64,000 nt of DNA. Source: Undaria pinnatifida (taxonomy: Eukaryota > Sar > Phaeophyceae > Laminariales > Alariaceae). The notes beneath the pieces are model-generated. The model ran no database searches. It saw nothing but the letters and a program-made list of their open reading frames with translations, and had not been told where the DNA came from. The DNA is taken from positions 15,235,016 through 15,299,015 of the forward strand of contig JABAKD010000013.1 of the NCBI GenBank assembly GCA_012845835.1, written 5' to 3'. Position 1 is the first letter of the stretch, and each line of letters opens with the position of its first letter. Below, piece after piece: positions 46,166-64,000 of the stretch. Position numbers and translations under genes: made by a program.

Positions 46166-47994
46166 TATCACACTCGCACGACTAACTCCGCACCTCGCTA
46201 ACCAAAATACTCTTTGCGGGCGATTTTTATGGCGCAGCGTGGGTTATGTGACAGTACTCCGAGTGGGGGATGCGTGGTTGGTCGGTGTTGGGAAGCGTGC
46301 CCCTCATGGGTCTCGGTGTCTTTCTCTCCTCATGGCTCGCTGGCTAGGCTCAAAGCTTATGCATTATTTCCCTAAATAGAATGATAAAACACAGATATGA
46401 CAGGGCTAGGCAGGGTAGGGCACGGTAGTGGAGGGTAGTGCAGGTTAGTGAGATGAGGGGCGTCCTGCTTGTCCCATCATCGTCACCTACATTATCGCCC
46501 ATCTGAGTGTGACATCTAATATCACGTGGTTTCACCTCAACCATGACATGGTTTCACGTCGAATCAATAAACTATCCTTCTACGGAGGGCACTCCATTAC
46601 AGTCACCATTCGATTGCGGGTTTACATACAAAACTTGGATAGCACGAACGCTTAAAAACCGCACATAAAACAGAGAAGTCACTCCCGCGAGTGACCCGAG
46701 CCACTGCCAAAAAAGCCCCCATACACAATAAAAACCCCCTACTCTAGCCTCGCTCATCCGTTGAAACTGGACTCGCGCGCTGGGGACAAACTACGTGAAA
46801 TTGGTGCGGGGCAGATCATTGTTGCAGCCTGGTATGATAAAAGAGTTCAGACATTCTTGTTTTGGGCTAGGCTCAGGTTTTTAAGTTGGGCAGGGTGTGC
46901 CCCACACGTTTTTCAGTATGCGACAGGCTTGCAGTATGCTTCGTGCGAGCGTCGAGTCATCATTTTGTTTCTCCCAGTTTCTCGACGGCTGCCGTCTACT
47001 GTAGCGATGCAACCTGGAAGCCCGAGCGTAGGATATAGATGCCATAGATGCTGTTCTTGCTAAGTCTTCCAGGGGAATATTTGGCTTGCTACTGTAATCC
47101 GCTTGGGAGCGGTTCCGGCTTCAGGCTTCGGCGAGAGGAAATCACGAGTTTTTTTTTCTGGTGTGGAGACCGTAAAAGAAAAATAGTGGTGGGTGGATCG
47201 CCCTGGAGGCCGTAACTAGTAGCGGGTGGACCGCTTCATCTATGAAGTTCACCGATCACCGGATGGGAAGGTGGGGGTTTTAACGCATTTACCGGCAAAG
47301 GAGGGTTTTTTGTCTATATTGCAAGTTAAAAGGCCGTGCCGCGAGAATACCGACGGACAACATACTGACTCTATCGGGTACATGTGGGAAATTTCGGTCT
47401 TTCCTGGCTGTGTTAACTATCTTGATTAGCATTTTAGAACTGCAGCTATCTTTCTCGAGACACTACTGATAGGCTAATCAGCGTGGAATACTTCTTGAAG
47501 TGGTAACAAGGGTATCTTGGCCCTTGGCTTCGATGTCGGGCCGATCCGGCGTATAGTCGGGCGTTTTCCCGGTTGGCAAGGGGTGACATGACCGTTGAAG
47601 GCCTAACGAGTTGGCTGTTCGGCCTTGAGCTACTTGATCGCTCGCCCAAGAAAAGAAATGTTGGCATCGGGTAGCTTTTGCTGTGCTTCTTGTGCTTCTT
47701 CATGACATGACATGCTCGGCATGTGCCAGGTTGGGAATGCGACAACGAGAAGGTGTAACTTCCCGTCCGTGTTGCTGCCACAACGATGCTCTTTTTATTA
47801 TGCAGGCATTTTAATGCTCGACAACAAAAGCGAGCATTCTTACATACGAATATCATGCCAGCTGGGTCTGACTTACCCACTTTTTGTAGACGTTACATCT
47901 ACTGTAGACTGAGGTCCGTCTGCAGTCAGGGGCTTTATTACGCCGTCTAGACAGTTGTCCCCTGCCCCCTATAGCAAAACGCGGACACACACAT

Positions 47995-48372
47995 TTGTTA
48001 AGGTATTAGTGGGGTATTAGTCCGTTTGACCACTTGCAAAAGGTTAACCAATAGCTTACCCAAACTAAGCCTTATAACACTCTCCCCCCCTGAAACGGCG
48101 GGATAGCAGGTCGGCCGGATATACGGGCGGACCTGTCAATATATCCAAGCCGTTTCATTTCCTGGGTATACCGGGGAGAGTATTTTTCAAGTTCGCCATG
48201 GGGAAATCTGAAAAAGTTTATTATGGTGTATGTGGGGATCGAACCCACGACCCAAAAACCCATGGTCCGTCGACGACGCCATTTGTTAAGGAATTAGTGG
48301 GGTATTAGTCCGTTTGACCACTTGCAACTGGTTAACCTATAGCTTACCCAAACTAAGCCTTATAACACATTG
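47995..48372. repeat. 90-bp direct repeats flanking a tRNA-like B box
   Basis: About 90 bp starting TTTGTTAAGG and ending CTAAGCCTTATAACAC occur at 47995-48080 and 48282-48370. The 200 bp between them contain, on the minus strand, GTGGGTTCGATCCCCAC (48233-48249), a perfect T-arm/B box. No A box or cloverleaf is present. This is compatible with a tRNA-derived SINE in a duplicated segment. Confidence 0.5.
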
Positions 48373-49817
48373 GTGAAAACCCCTGTCCAGGCTCAATTTT
48401 GCCACCATGTATGGTTGATCGTTGTTTCACTCATATCTGTCGGTAAAAATGCTAAACCAAACAGGTATGAAGCGACTTTAGACGCCCCGACACACGGCAA
48501 TTTTCGAAATTGAAAATGGGAAGCTTGAAGTTTTCACCTTATATAATACAGCTCACACATGGCGCGGTCGTCAACACGGGCATGGAACAGTACTTTTCCC
48601 GGCCGCGAATGGGTTGGTAATGAGGCGTTCATAGCCTGTGCGCCATAAACCCATGAATGAAGACAGCACCTACGTTTTGGGAGACAAACTACTTGGAATT
48701 AGTGTGTGGTAATTTCGTAATTTTCGCGCAGGTGAAAGGGTTACAATTTGGTAAATGAATATGGTACAGCACGCATGCTATGAAGACAGCAAACTGATTG
48801 GGCAGGTGGGGGGGGGGGGGGAGGTGGTATTTTGGGATTCACGGTGGAAGCAGTTTTTGCTAAAAGAAACGGGTCATCTCCGACAGAACGGCTGCAACCC
48901 GTGTTGTATGTCCAAATTAACGAAGACAAACGTCTTGCACAGATCGACGTTGTCGTATACCTGGTATTATTGTCGATGGCGTTTAATAGTGTAAGAACGA
49001 CCCATACCATCACTTTCCGGGCTTCCTCTGGTGGATACTGCACCTGTTGTGCACGAGTGTATATTTTACCGAAACAAGCATAACGTGTTGCAATTACGAC
49101 ACGAGCGCCACGAAACTCAGTGGTAGCATACCCAACCATTTCCGATTATGAACGATTTCCAGTTGGACAATTCCCGATTCCGATCGCAAGACACGCGTTT
49201 TAAGGCTAAGCGTGAATACTAACTGTGTGCGAACATATGTTCAGCCCACTTGGAACCCTGGGGACAGGATGTGAGGGTACGGTAACCTGCAGGCCGTTCG
49301 AGCCGCTTGGCGAATTCAAATTTTGATTATAGGCGCGCCGGCCTTAGTATACAAAACAATGCGCCATATATGTCGCGATCGAATGAATACCGTCTCCCTC
49401 GGATGGACGTGTATACTAAATAATGAGTTGAATTACTACGTTACTACGACTAGATTAATTCCGTCGCACTTGCCTACTTCGATGTGCCATTCAAATTAAA
49501 ACAGCAACCAAGTGTTGCCAGACTATTCTAGCAACAAGCTCAATCTTAAGACCGCCGCATGTTTTTTGTGCCGACAGATCAAAAGAAAAAACACGACGAA
49601 AAAAACAACAACGTTCAAGAATCCAACGAATGAAACGTATTGCGGCTTGGCTGCTGTTGCTCTAAAGCTACATCGCTAGGCAAGAAGTTTGTGGGATATA
49701 TCTGGTACTTCGAAGTACCTATCACTGCACCCTGACAAGGAAAACGATAACATGTCGCCATCATAATAAATAGAGCTCTCTGTCGCGTCGCGAAACAAGC
49801 GATTCCACCCGGCTCCA

Positions 49818-49878
49818 CTAATGCTGATGCTGATGCTAATGCTGATGCTGATGCTAATGCTGATGCTAATGCTGATGC
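49818..49878. repeat. GATGCT hexanucleotide repeat
   Basis: Ten units of GATGCT/AATGCT. Translations (Ile-Ser or Ala-Ser runs) are spurious. Confidence 0.9.
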
Positions 49879-50487
49879 TATAGCGGCGAAGACCGTTCTC
49901 AAACACCTTGACTCTGTATTTTTTCAGCTGTGACAACCCTCGCCTAGCACTTTCAGCAGCCGCCAAAATTAATTGACTGGTAATGTACGTACAAACGGAC
50001 GGAACGGCGAATCCCATTCGATGCATTTATGCATTCTCGCAGTCCGTTGTCGCCAGCCAACCTGGATTCACTACCAAACCCTCGCTACCGCTGTTTCCCC
50101 AAGCCCAGAAACATCAGCTAAAGCTTTATTTTTCCCCATCCGCCGGAGGATGAAGAAAAAAAAAAAAATCTTTTCTCAGTCCGTTGTAAAGTACGCAAAA
50201 AAAATCCGCCAAGTGATAAAACAACGCTCCTCTCGGAAGCGACGGCACGCGCTGGTTTTGCACATCTGTTTGACAAATCCAAGAATTGCGCGCATCGACC
50301 CTAACGCACCCCCGCCCTCCCCCTTTTCCAGCTTTGCCACAAAAACTACCGTGTATCCAAACCCATCACGGCAACAATAACACAAACAACAAAACGTTGG
50401 CCTGTCCACCTGTCCCCCCCCCCAACAATTTGGGAGAGGGACTATTGCGGACTCGATGTATTCATGCATTTTCTTAGGTGTCGATTT

Positions 50488-58989
<8,502 letters not shown>

Positions 58990-60790
58990 GGTGTGGAGGT
59001 GGGTATGTATACTAGCGAAGTCTAGGTCAGGGAATTGCTGGTGTGGTGGTAGGCTGCTAATCGGATGCTTGTTGTGGGACCGAGCGACGCACTAATGAAC
59101 AAGATCGTCGCCGTCGCACACATGAACACGAACGTGACTTTCAACAGAAAAAGGCGTTTACGGCGGGGTGTTAGAATGGCTAATTGTGTCCCCGGAGGGG
59201 GACAATAATATGTCGCCCCCTGCAGCGCTTCGAATTTTCGAATTTTCAAACTTTGATGCCTGGACTCAGTTAACGTCCTCGCTTCCTCATGCTGCTGACA
59301 CGCGCAAACCCGAGCCCCCAGTACAAGTCGTGGGGCACGATGAGGTCCTACGTAGTACTAGCAAGCACCTCTGTGCCCGACGGGCGTCCGATTTCTAAGG
59401 GAGGCGAGGAGCGAATCAAGGATGAGAGGTGATGGACTCAAGAATAGCGAGGATCGAACCGAGGTAAGGACTGACACTACACTATGAGTCTAGACTAATA
59501 GTACGAGTACAGCAGTACCAGGGAAAGTCTGCAGCTTACAATCAGCCTGCAACATTTGCCGTCGACGGGTAAGGGCTAAGGAGCTCTGAGGGTTGCTGTC
59601 CGTCCTCAGAGGGTAGCATATCCATAGAACCTGCTGTCCAATATTCAACTCCCGCGACCCAAAGTTGGGACGGTACAGCAGTGTACTGGAAGTTGTGACG
59701 AAAAACCGGTCTTTTAATGATATCGCAACGTTAGTTGCGTGGGCATGCCGAGACCTGAGACTCCAGACCGGAAGTACAACGATGACACCGTGTGTGCATG
59801 TGTGGTGTACTACTCTGTAGAACAGGCGCATGTGCTTGTACGAGAAGCAAAACGAGTGTTCTGCCGAGCATCACCGTCAATACAGTTGCTGGATATCTAC
59901 GAGTACGAGAATTGATTTGCTTGTTCTGCCCCTGATTTGAGCCCTTGGACCTGGTGGTATAGCCGATAGATCGGCGTGGTGCTTTTCCCAACTTGTCGTC
60001 GTCTACTTATAGTCAGTATCAGGTGTGACATGCATGGGACCTGGTACCTGGTACCGTACTGGTATGTGCTGCCTGAGATCAACGTGTCTGTACAAAGAAC
60101 AGGATTAGAACGGAGCCTGTAGCCTGTAGGTCGAACCTGAGACGAAAACAGCTGTTACAGCCTAGAAATGAGGGCCGTCCTCCAATGTGTCCAGTCACAA
60201 GACAATGTACATACCTAGAACAATGTTACCGACAACTATTAATACTACAGTAGCTCAGACACGCCGTACGAGAACATTCACCACAGGGCAATGACAGGCA
60301 GTGCGGTCGCAAACATCCCATGTGATAAAATCACCGATTCGATGTATTCCAAGGACAACAATAAAAGCAAATTGCCATGAAAGCAAGCATACAGGCAGGT
60401 TAACCGGTAGCGGCGTGGGTGGGTTCGGCGGGAAGGGTTTTTTGAACTTCATCCATATTTTGCACCCGTCCGTGCGAGGTACATGCTTTGCGCCTTGTGC
60501 TTCGTACATGCATACCAGGTATAATATGCATCCGATAAACGGAAAATCAGTACAGCCGCGTAAGCAGCCAAAGGACGACCTACAAACAAACTGAGGGCCC
60601 TTGAACGATATTCCTTCCTTAGATTTTGTTTCCCACTGATTGATACTATGCCACCTCGCACAGCGGATTGCGTACATCGAGAATCACCCGTCTAGATTCC
60701 TCTCTAAAGTAGCATCGACGTTCATCATTGTACTACAGGTAGTATGTGCAACAACACGTAATGCAACCCCACCAGGCGACCAGTAACCAC
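58990..60790. other. 5' flank of the cyclodeaminase gene, no other gene recognised
   Basis: The first 300 bp should contain the promoter of the minus-strand cyclodeaminase. No TATA box or repeat array is clear. Short frames further right lack splice partners. Confidence 0.4.
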
Positions 60791-60792
60791 TA

Positions 60793-61431
60793 TTAGTAGG
60801 TAGTTTCCATTCCACCCTCGTCACTGCTGCTACCTTCGAGCAGAACGGCGATTGCTTCGTCGATCAACCGGCGCTGCTGCTCCTTGTTAGCCCTATCCCC
60901 CATATATTGTTCAACCACATCACGATCACCACCATCTCTACTCCACTTGCCAGGCATACCCCGTTCACATCCAGCCCCATCCGCCAATGAATCGCGCAGC
61001 TCATCCCACAGTAGCCGTTCATGCCAGCCGTGGGTACCAAGGCCCCGAATTCTGCTATCCCGTGGAACCTGCCCCTGCCACCCCCCTCCCATTTTTCCAG
61101 AACCTGGTTGTGCTCGAGGGTCGCGTTCATTAACGATGTCATGCTCTGAAGATGATTCTGTCCTCACGCTACCCCGCTGCGCGGTGCGTCTTTCTAGATG
61201 GCGCTTCTTGGTGCCCGTGCGATTGTGGGCTCCGTTTTTGCCCACTTCCCGGTCCCGGTCCCCGCTTCTCCTATGCGCCGTTGTCCTCCTTCGCTCTCGT
61301 CTGTGGTGTTTCGTGCTCTCCTCGCGCTTGGTGCTGGATCCTACTGAACCTAACGCCAAGCGAAATATGAAGATTGAAGGTACTTCGTCAGTTAGATGAT
61401 GGTGGTGGTGGTAACGGCAATTTGGGCGCAA
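60793..61431 (-). CDS. Probable last exon of an unrecognised gene
   Basis: An open minus-strand frame of 212 codons ends in a stop at 60793. Its first half is Arg/Ser/Glu-rich and probably disordered (KREESTKHHRRERRR). Its second half has WHERLLWDELRDSLADGAG, NKEQQRRLIDEAIAVLLEG and a short acidic end. It is more complex than a repeat translation. Likely acceptors lie at about 61345-61410, so the first residues are probably intron. It may join exon 61826-62200, but the link was not resolved. No family recognised. Confidence 0.4.
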   Translation of the reverse strand: MRPNCRYHHHHHLTDEVPSIFIFRLALGSVGSSTKREESTKHHRRERRRTTAHRRSGDRDREVGKNGAHNRTGTKKRHLERRTAQRGSVRTESSSEHDIVNERDPRAQPGSGKMGGGWQGQVPRDSRIRGLGTHGWHERLLWDELRDSLADGAGCERGMPGKWSRDGGDRDVVEQYMGDRANKEQQRRLIDEAIAVLLEGSSSDEGGMETTY

Positions 61432-61594
61432 GTCGGTCGCAGTCGCGGCGCCATTCCTCGGGGGGGGGAAAGGCGAGTACTCATTTCATGTAAAGCAGTT
61501 GTCGTATGGTTGTTCCTTGAGGGGGAGGGGTGAGAACGAACGCAAGCATCGCAAGCTTTAAAATTCGCTGCTGCTGCCCGCTGTTGCTCCGTTG

Positions 61595-61689
61595 AAAAGT
61601 GTTGAACGTTTATCGGAAGCCGACATGCTTGAGGACGCTTCCCACGATAGGGCCATGGGATGGTTCATTGGGTCAAAAGCGCGCCAGGT
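61595..61689 (+). CDS. Weak candidate exon, plus strand
   Basis: An AAG acceptor is followed by a frame reading VERLSEADMLEDASHDRAMG and WFIGSKARQ, then a GTACAT donor at 61690. It is protein-like but has no partner exon. The opposite strand here is also open. Listed as an alternative only. Confidence 0.2.
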
Positions 61690-61825
61690 ACATTTTTTAT
61701 TGCAAGTATTGTTTTGGTGCGTTATTGTTATTGTTATTGGTATGACTGACGGTAACGGTAACGGTAACGGTAACAGCCTCCTCGAGTGAGGATCCTCAGA
61801 CAATCGAGTGCACCCCTACCCCTAC

Positions 61826-62200
61826 CGAAAGCATGAGCTTATACCGTACCATTTCTCGGTTAGTTTTCACGCCCTCCCACTTGCCTGAAAGCTCGTCGTC
61901 GATGTGCGACCCGCTGGCCACCGATACAGCCCGACCCGTTGTCAGACGCCGCGCAGACACGGCTCGATCCATTGTCATGGGCCGCGCAGACACCGACCTA
62001 TCCCTCGACTCTTTCACGGGCTCCGGTTGTGGTAGGGGTAGGGGTAGGGGTAGGGGGGGCAGTTCAGGAAGTGGCGTTTGTCCTCCCCGACTCTCGTGAA
62101 AGTTGAAAAGCGTTTCGAAACGCTGGAAGATGTTGTCCATGTGCGCAGAAATCTCCTTCATCTTTTCAAAGTCTTTTCGCTTGTTGGCCGCTTTTGTTTT
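61826..62200 (-). CDS. Probable internal exon of the same unrecognised gene
   Basis: From a CAG acceptor (62201-62203) the minus-strand frame reads KTKAANKRKDFEKMKEISAH, IFQRFETLFNFHESRGG, a Pro/Leu-rich stretch, repeated DRxVSARxxT units and IDDELSGKWEGVKTNREMV. It ends before a GTAGGG donor (125 codons). The lysine-rich and coiled-coil-like start and Ser/Arg repeats suggest a regulatory or structural protein, but no family is recognised. The overlapping plus-strand frame looks less protein-like. Confidence 0.4.
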
Positions 62201-62204
62201 CTGG

Positions 62205-64000
62205 TGAGGGCGGGCAGGGGCGGAGGGGAAGAGGGTTTAATGATGTTCTACGTCGGTAGCATAGGGCATTGGTAGCACGCTTTCGAGACGCAAGGCGTCC
62301 TGCAGCACGCTTAGTACATGCTAAAACGCCAAAACGTTGCACACGAGGTACGTACTGCTGCTCGTACAAACGGTATGATAATACCATCGATACTGTTAGA
62401 AAAATCGAAGTATTACACCCCGCCTTTTTGATCCTGGCGGTAACTGCCAACTGGTACAACCCAACGACAGAGTGTAGCCCCTACTACAGTCCCAGGTTAT
62501 TATCGGCAGGTAAGGCAATAATAGAAGCCAGAGCGATTGAGTGCGACAGTGAACCCCCCATTCATGCTACCCCGCACGAGCACGTAGAAGGTGCACCCAT
62601 GCGTTCGTTAGAACGAAGTGAATGTTGCACTTGAACTCAGCAGTGCTAGTGTCTCTTCTAGCGAACAACATACCAACAGCTGCATAAGACTATACAGCAT
62701 CCTGACAGGATTGGCGCCGAGAGCCCAGGAGTATCGTACACTACCAGACACATCCTCCAAGATATTTTTCGTGAGTACACTACCAGGAACCACCTGTCGA
62801 GCTACAGCGGTTGTAGTCAGTGCGAATCCGATTTACAGTACAGCACAAACAGCTGCTGTGACATCCTGCTGCTCATGACAGCAGTTCACATCCACCGGGT
62901 TCGCATTTCCTCCAGTTGTGCTGGTCTGCTGTGATACGCACTGTACACATAGCCCATCCGGACGTTTCTCGTATCGTACTGTACTGTCTACAACTTCTTA
63001 CGTCTATAGGACACCTGGTATAAGCAGTGTCTAGATGTATGCGCATCGACAGTGTCACAGGTCAAGGATGTGTATCCAATTGTCCCCGAGCCAGTAGGTT
63101 TTCATGCTTCCATACACTTGACGACAGTGCCGCTCCGACCAGCTTCACATCATCCCATTAAAGTCATGTTAGAACAGTGGCCGGACACTCCTGAGTCGTT
63201 GAAAGCATCGTGAGAGTCAGTACGCGACCAGAGCTTTCACTTCCACTCTAGTGTTATATCACAATGCGCTCTAATTCACACCTACTGCACTACAGTATAA
63301 TAGTGATAGCTATCATCACCATCATACCAGTAGAATATACCAGGTTTACGTATCAGTCGTTGTTAGTTTCACTCATGTGCTGTACCAGCTCAACTCCTAA
63401 GTGGTTTTACACTCAGCGACCTTCTGGACAACAACACCCGTGGTCACTGGTGTCTCTTCCCCCCCCCCCCCCCCCGAATATATGGAAGAAGCGTAATGAG
63501 CGCCCAAATGTTGGGGGTGTCTCTATTAGGAGTAGGAATGGTGCTCCGTCTCGAAAGAGATGGGTGGTCAATGGTCAAATTACTAAGGCAAGCAACAAAT
63601 GAGTACGCCCCCCCCCCTCCCCCCACCCCGATACCCGGTCTTCATCTGTACCGCCTGAGGGGTCAGCATTTGCACAACTCGTCCATTTGCATCGAGTGCT
63701 GCCAACTAGAGCTCTTGCACTTTCGGCACGTCGTTTTTCCCCCGACGCATCATAGACCACCACTCACTGTTGTAGGTGCACTCAAACGTTGAAGAATTAC
63801 GTACCCACGCTGGTCAATTTAGTTTTCATCGTCGATTTTACTTCCCAGCTCAAAAACCATCTCAACTCCTATTAATAGCACGATTTACCCTTACCGTCCT
63901 TCTGGACAAGGTCATGGTCACAGGTAGGTGTCGTCCCCCCAGTACCCGCCCTTGTTTTTATCCCCAAAGGGTTCAGCATCCTCTGTTCGTCAAGTTGCAT
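62205..64000. other. Right edge, no recognised gene
   Basis: Short frames only. C-runs are at 63459-63476 and 63607-63626. A plus-strand stretch at 63480-63600 reading VGGVSIRSRNGAPSRKR is protein-like but has no splice support. Confidence 0.4.

Larger units (their letters stand above)
46200..50480. other. Intergenic region without recognised gene
   Basis: Between the RidA gene and the cyclodeaminase 3' end I see only short frames without family similarity or splice partners. It includes a direct repeat (47995-48370) and a GATGCT hexanucleotide tract (49818-49878). Confidence 0.5.

Noticed and set aside
48225-48300. A complete tRNA gene on the minus strand
   Set aside because: Only the T-arm pairs; no D-arm, anticodon arm or matching 5' acceptor strand could be found.

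Overview
The window is nuclear DNA from an intron-rich eukaryote. Its genes are split into exons of about 70-390 bp with GT..AG borders, separated by introns of 0.3-7.4 kb filled with tandem repeats. The longest intact open frames are mostly low-complexity repeat translations, not genes. A homolog of the ciliary protein BBOF1 implies an organism with a flagellated stage. Together with a decayed Fanzor/TnpB-like gene and the intron structure, this is compatible with an alga or protist such as a stramenopile (brown-alga-like), but nothing in the window proves the lineage.

Layout. (1) 815-14005, minus: a BBOF1/CCDC176-like coiled-coil gene rebuilt from 11 exons plus one extra in-frame exon copy, with every splice phase matching. 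(2) About 14398 or 18960 to 26665, plus: a PARP16-like mono-ADP-ribosyltransferase with a C-terminal membrane anchor, divergent from BBOF1. (3) 26.7-34.7 kb: repeats and a 500-N gap flanked by two nearly identical 2.6-kb blocks, most likely an assembly artefact. (4) 34753-40270, minus, and 40568-45874, plus: two head-to-head RidA-family (YjgF/UK114) genes with identical intron positions. A decayed Fanzor-like gene lies in the first intron of the minus-strand copy. (5) 50488-58989, minus: a two-exon ornithine cyclodeaminase/mu-crystallin family gene whose 7.4-kb intron holds large repeats and a foldback element. (6) 60793-62200, minus: exons of an unrecognised gene. 46-50.4 kb and 62.2-64 kb show no supportable gene.

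The most striking observation is structural. At about half of the exons, the exon-intron border itself (a few to about 60 exon bases plus adjoining intron) is copied in tandem into the neighbouring intron, leaving arrays of decaying pseudo-exons and decoy splice sites. It is seen in BBOF1, the PARP16-like gene and both RidA genes, so it looks like a genome-wide mode of intron growth. Two short palindromes (ACCTGGTA-type and TACTTCGAAGTA) are also strongly over-represented.

Functionally, the two RidA proteins and the cyclodeaminase/mu-crystallin protein all fit imine/enamine metabolism. The plus-strand RidA and the cyclodeaminase have N-termini typical of mitochondrial import, so the three may form a small metabolic neighbourhood (inference).
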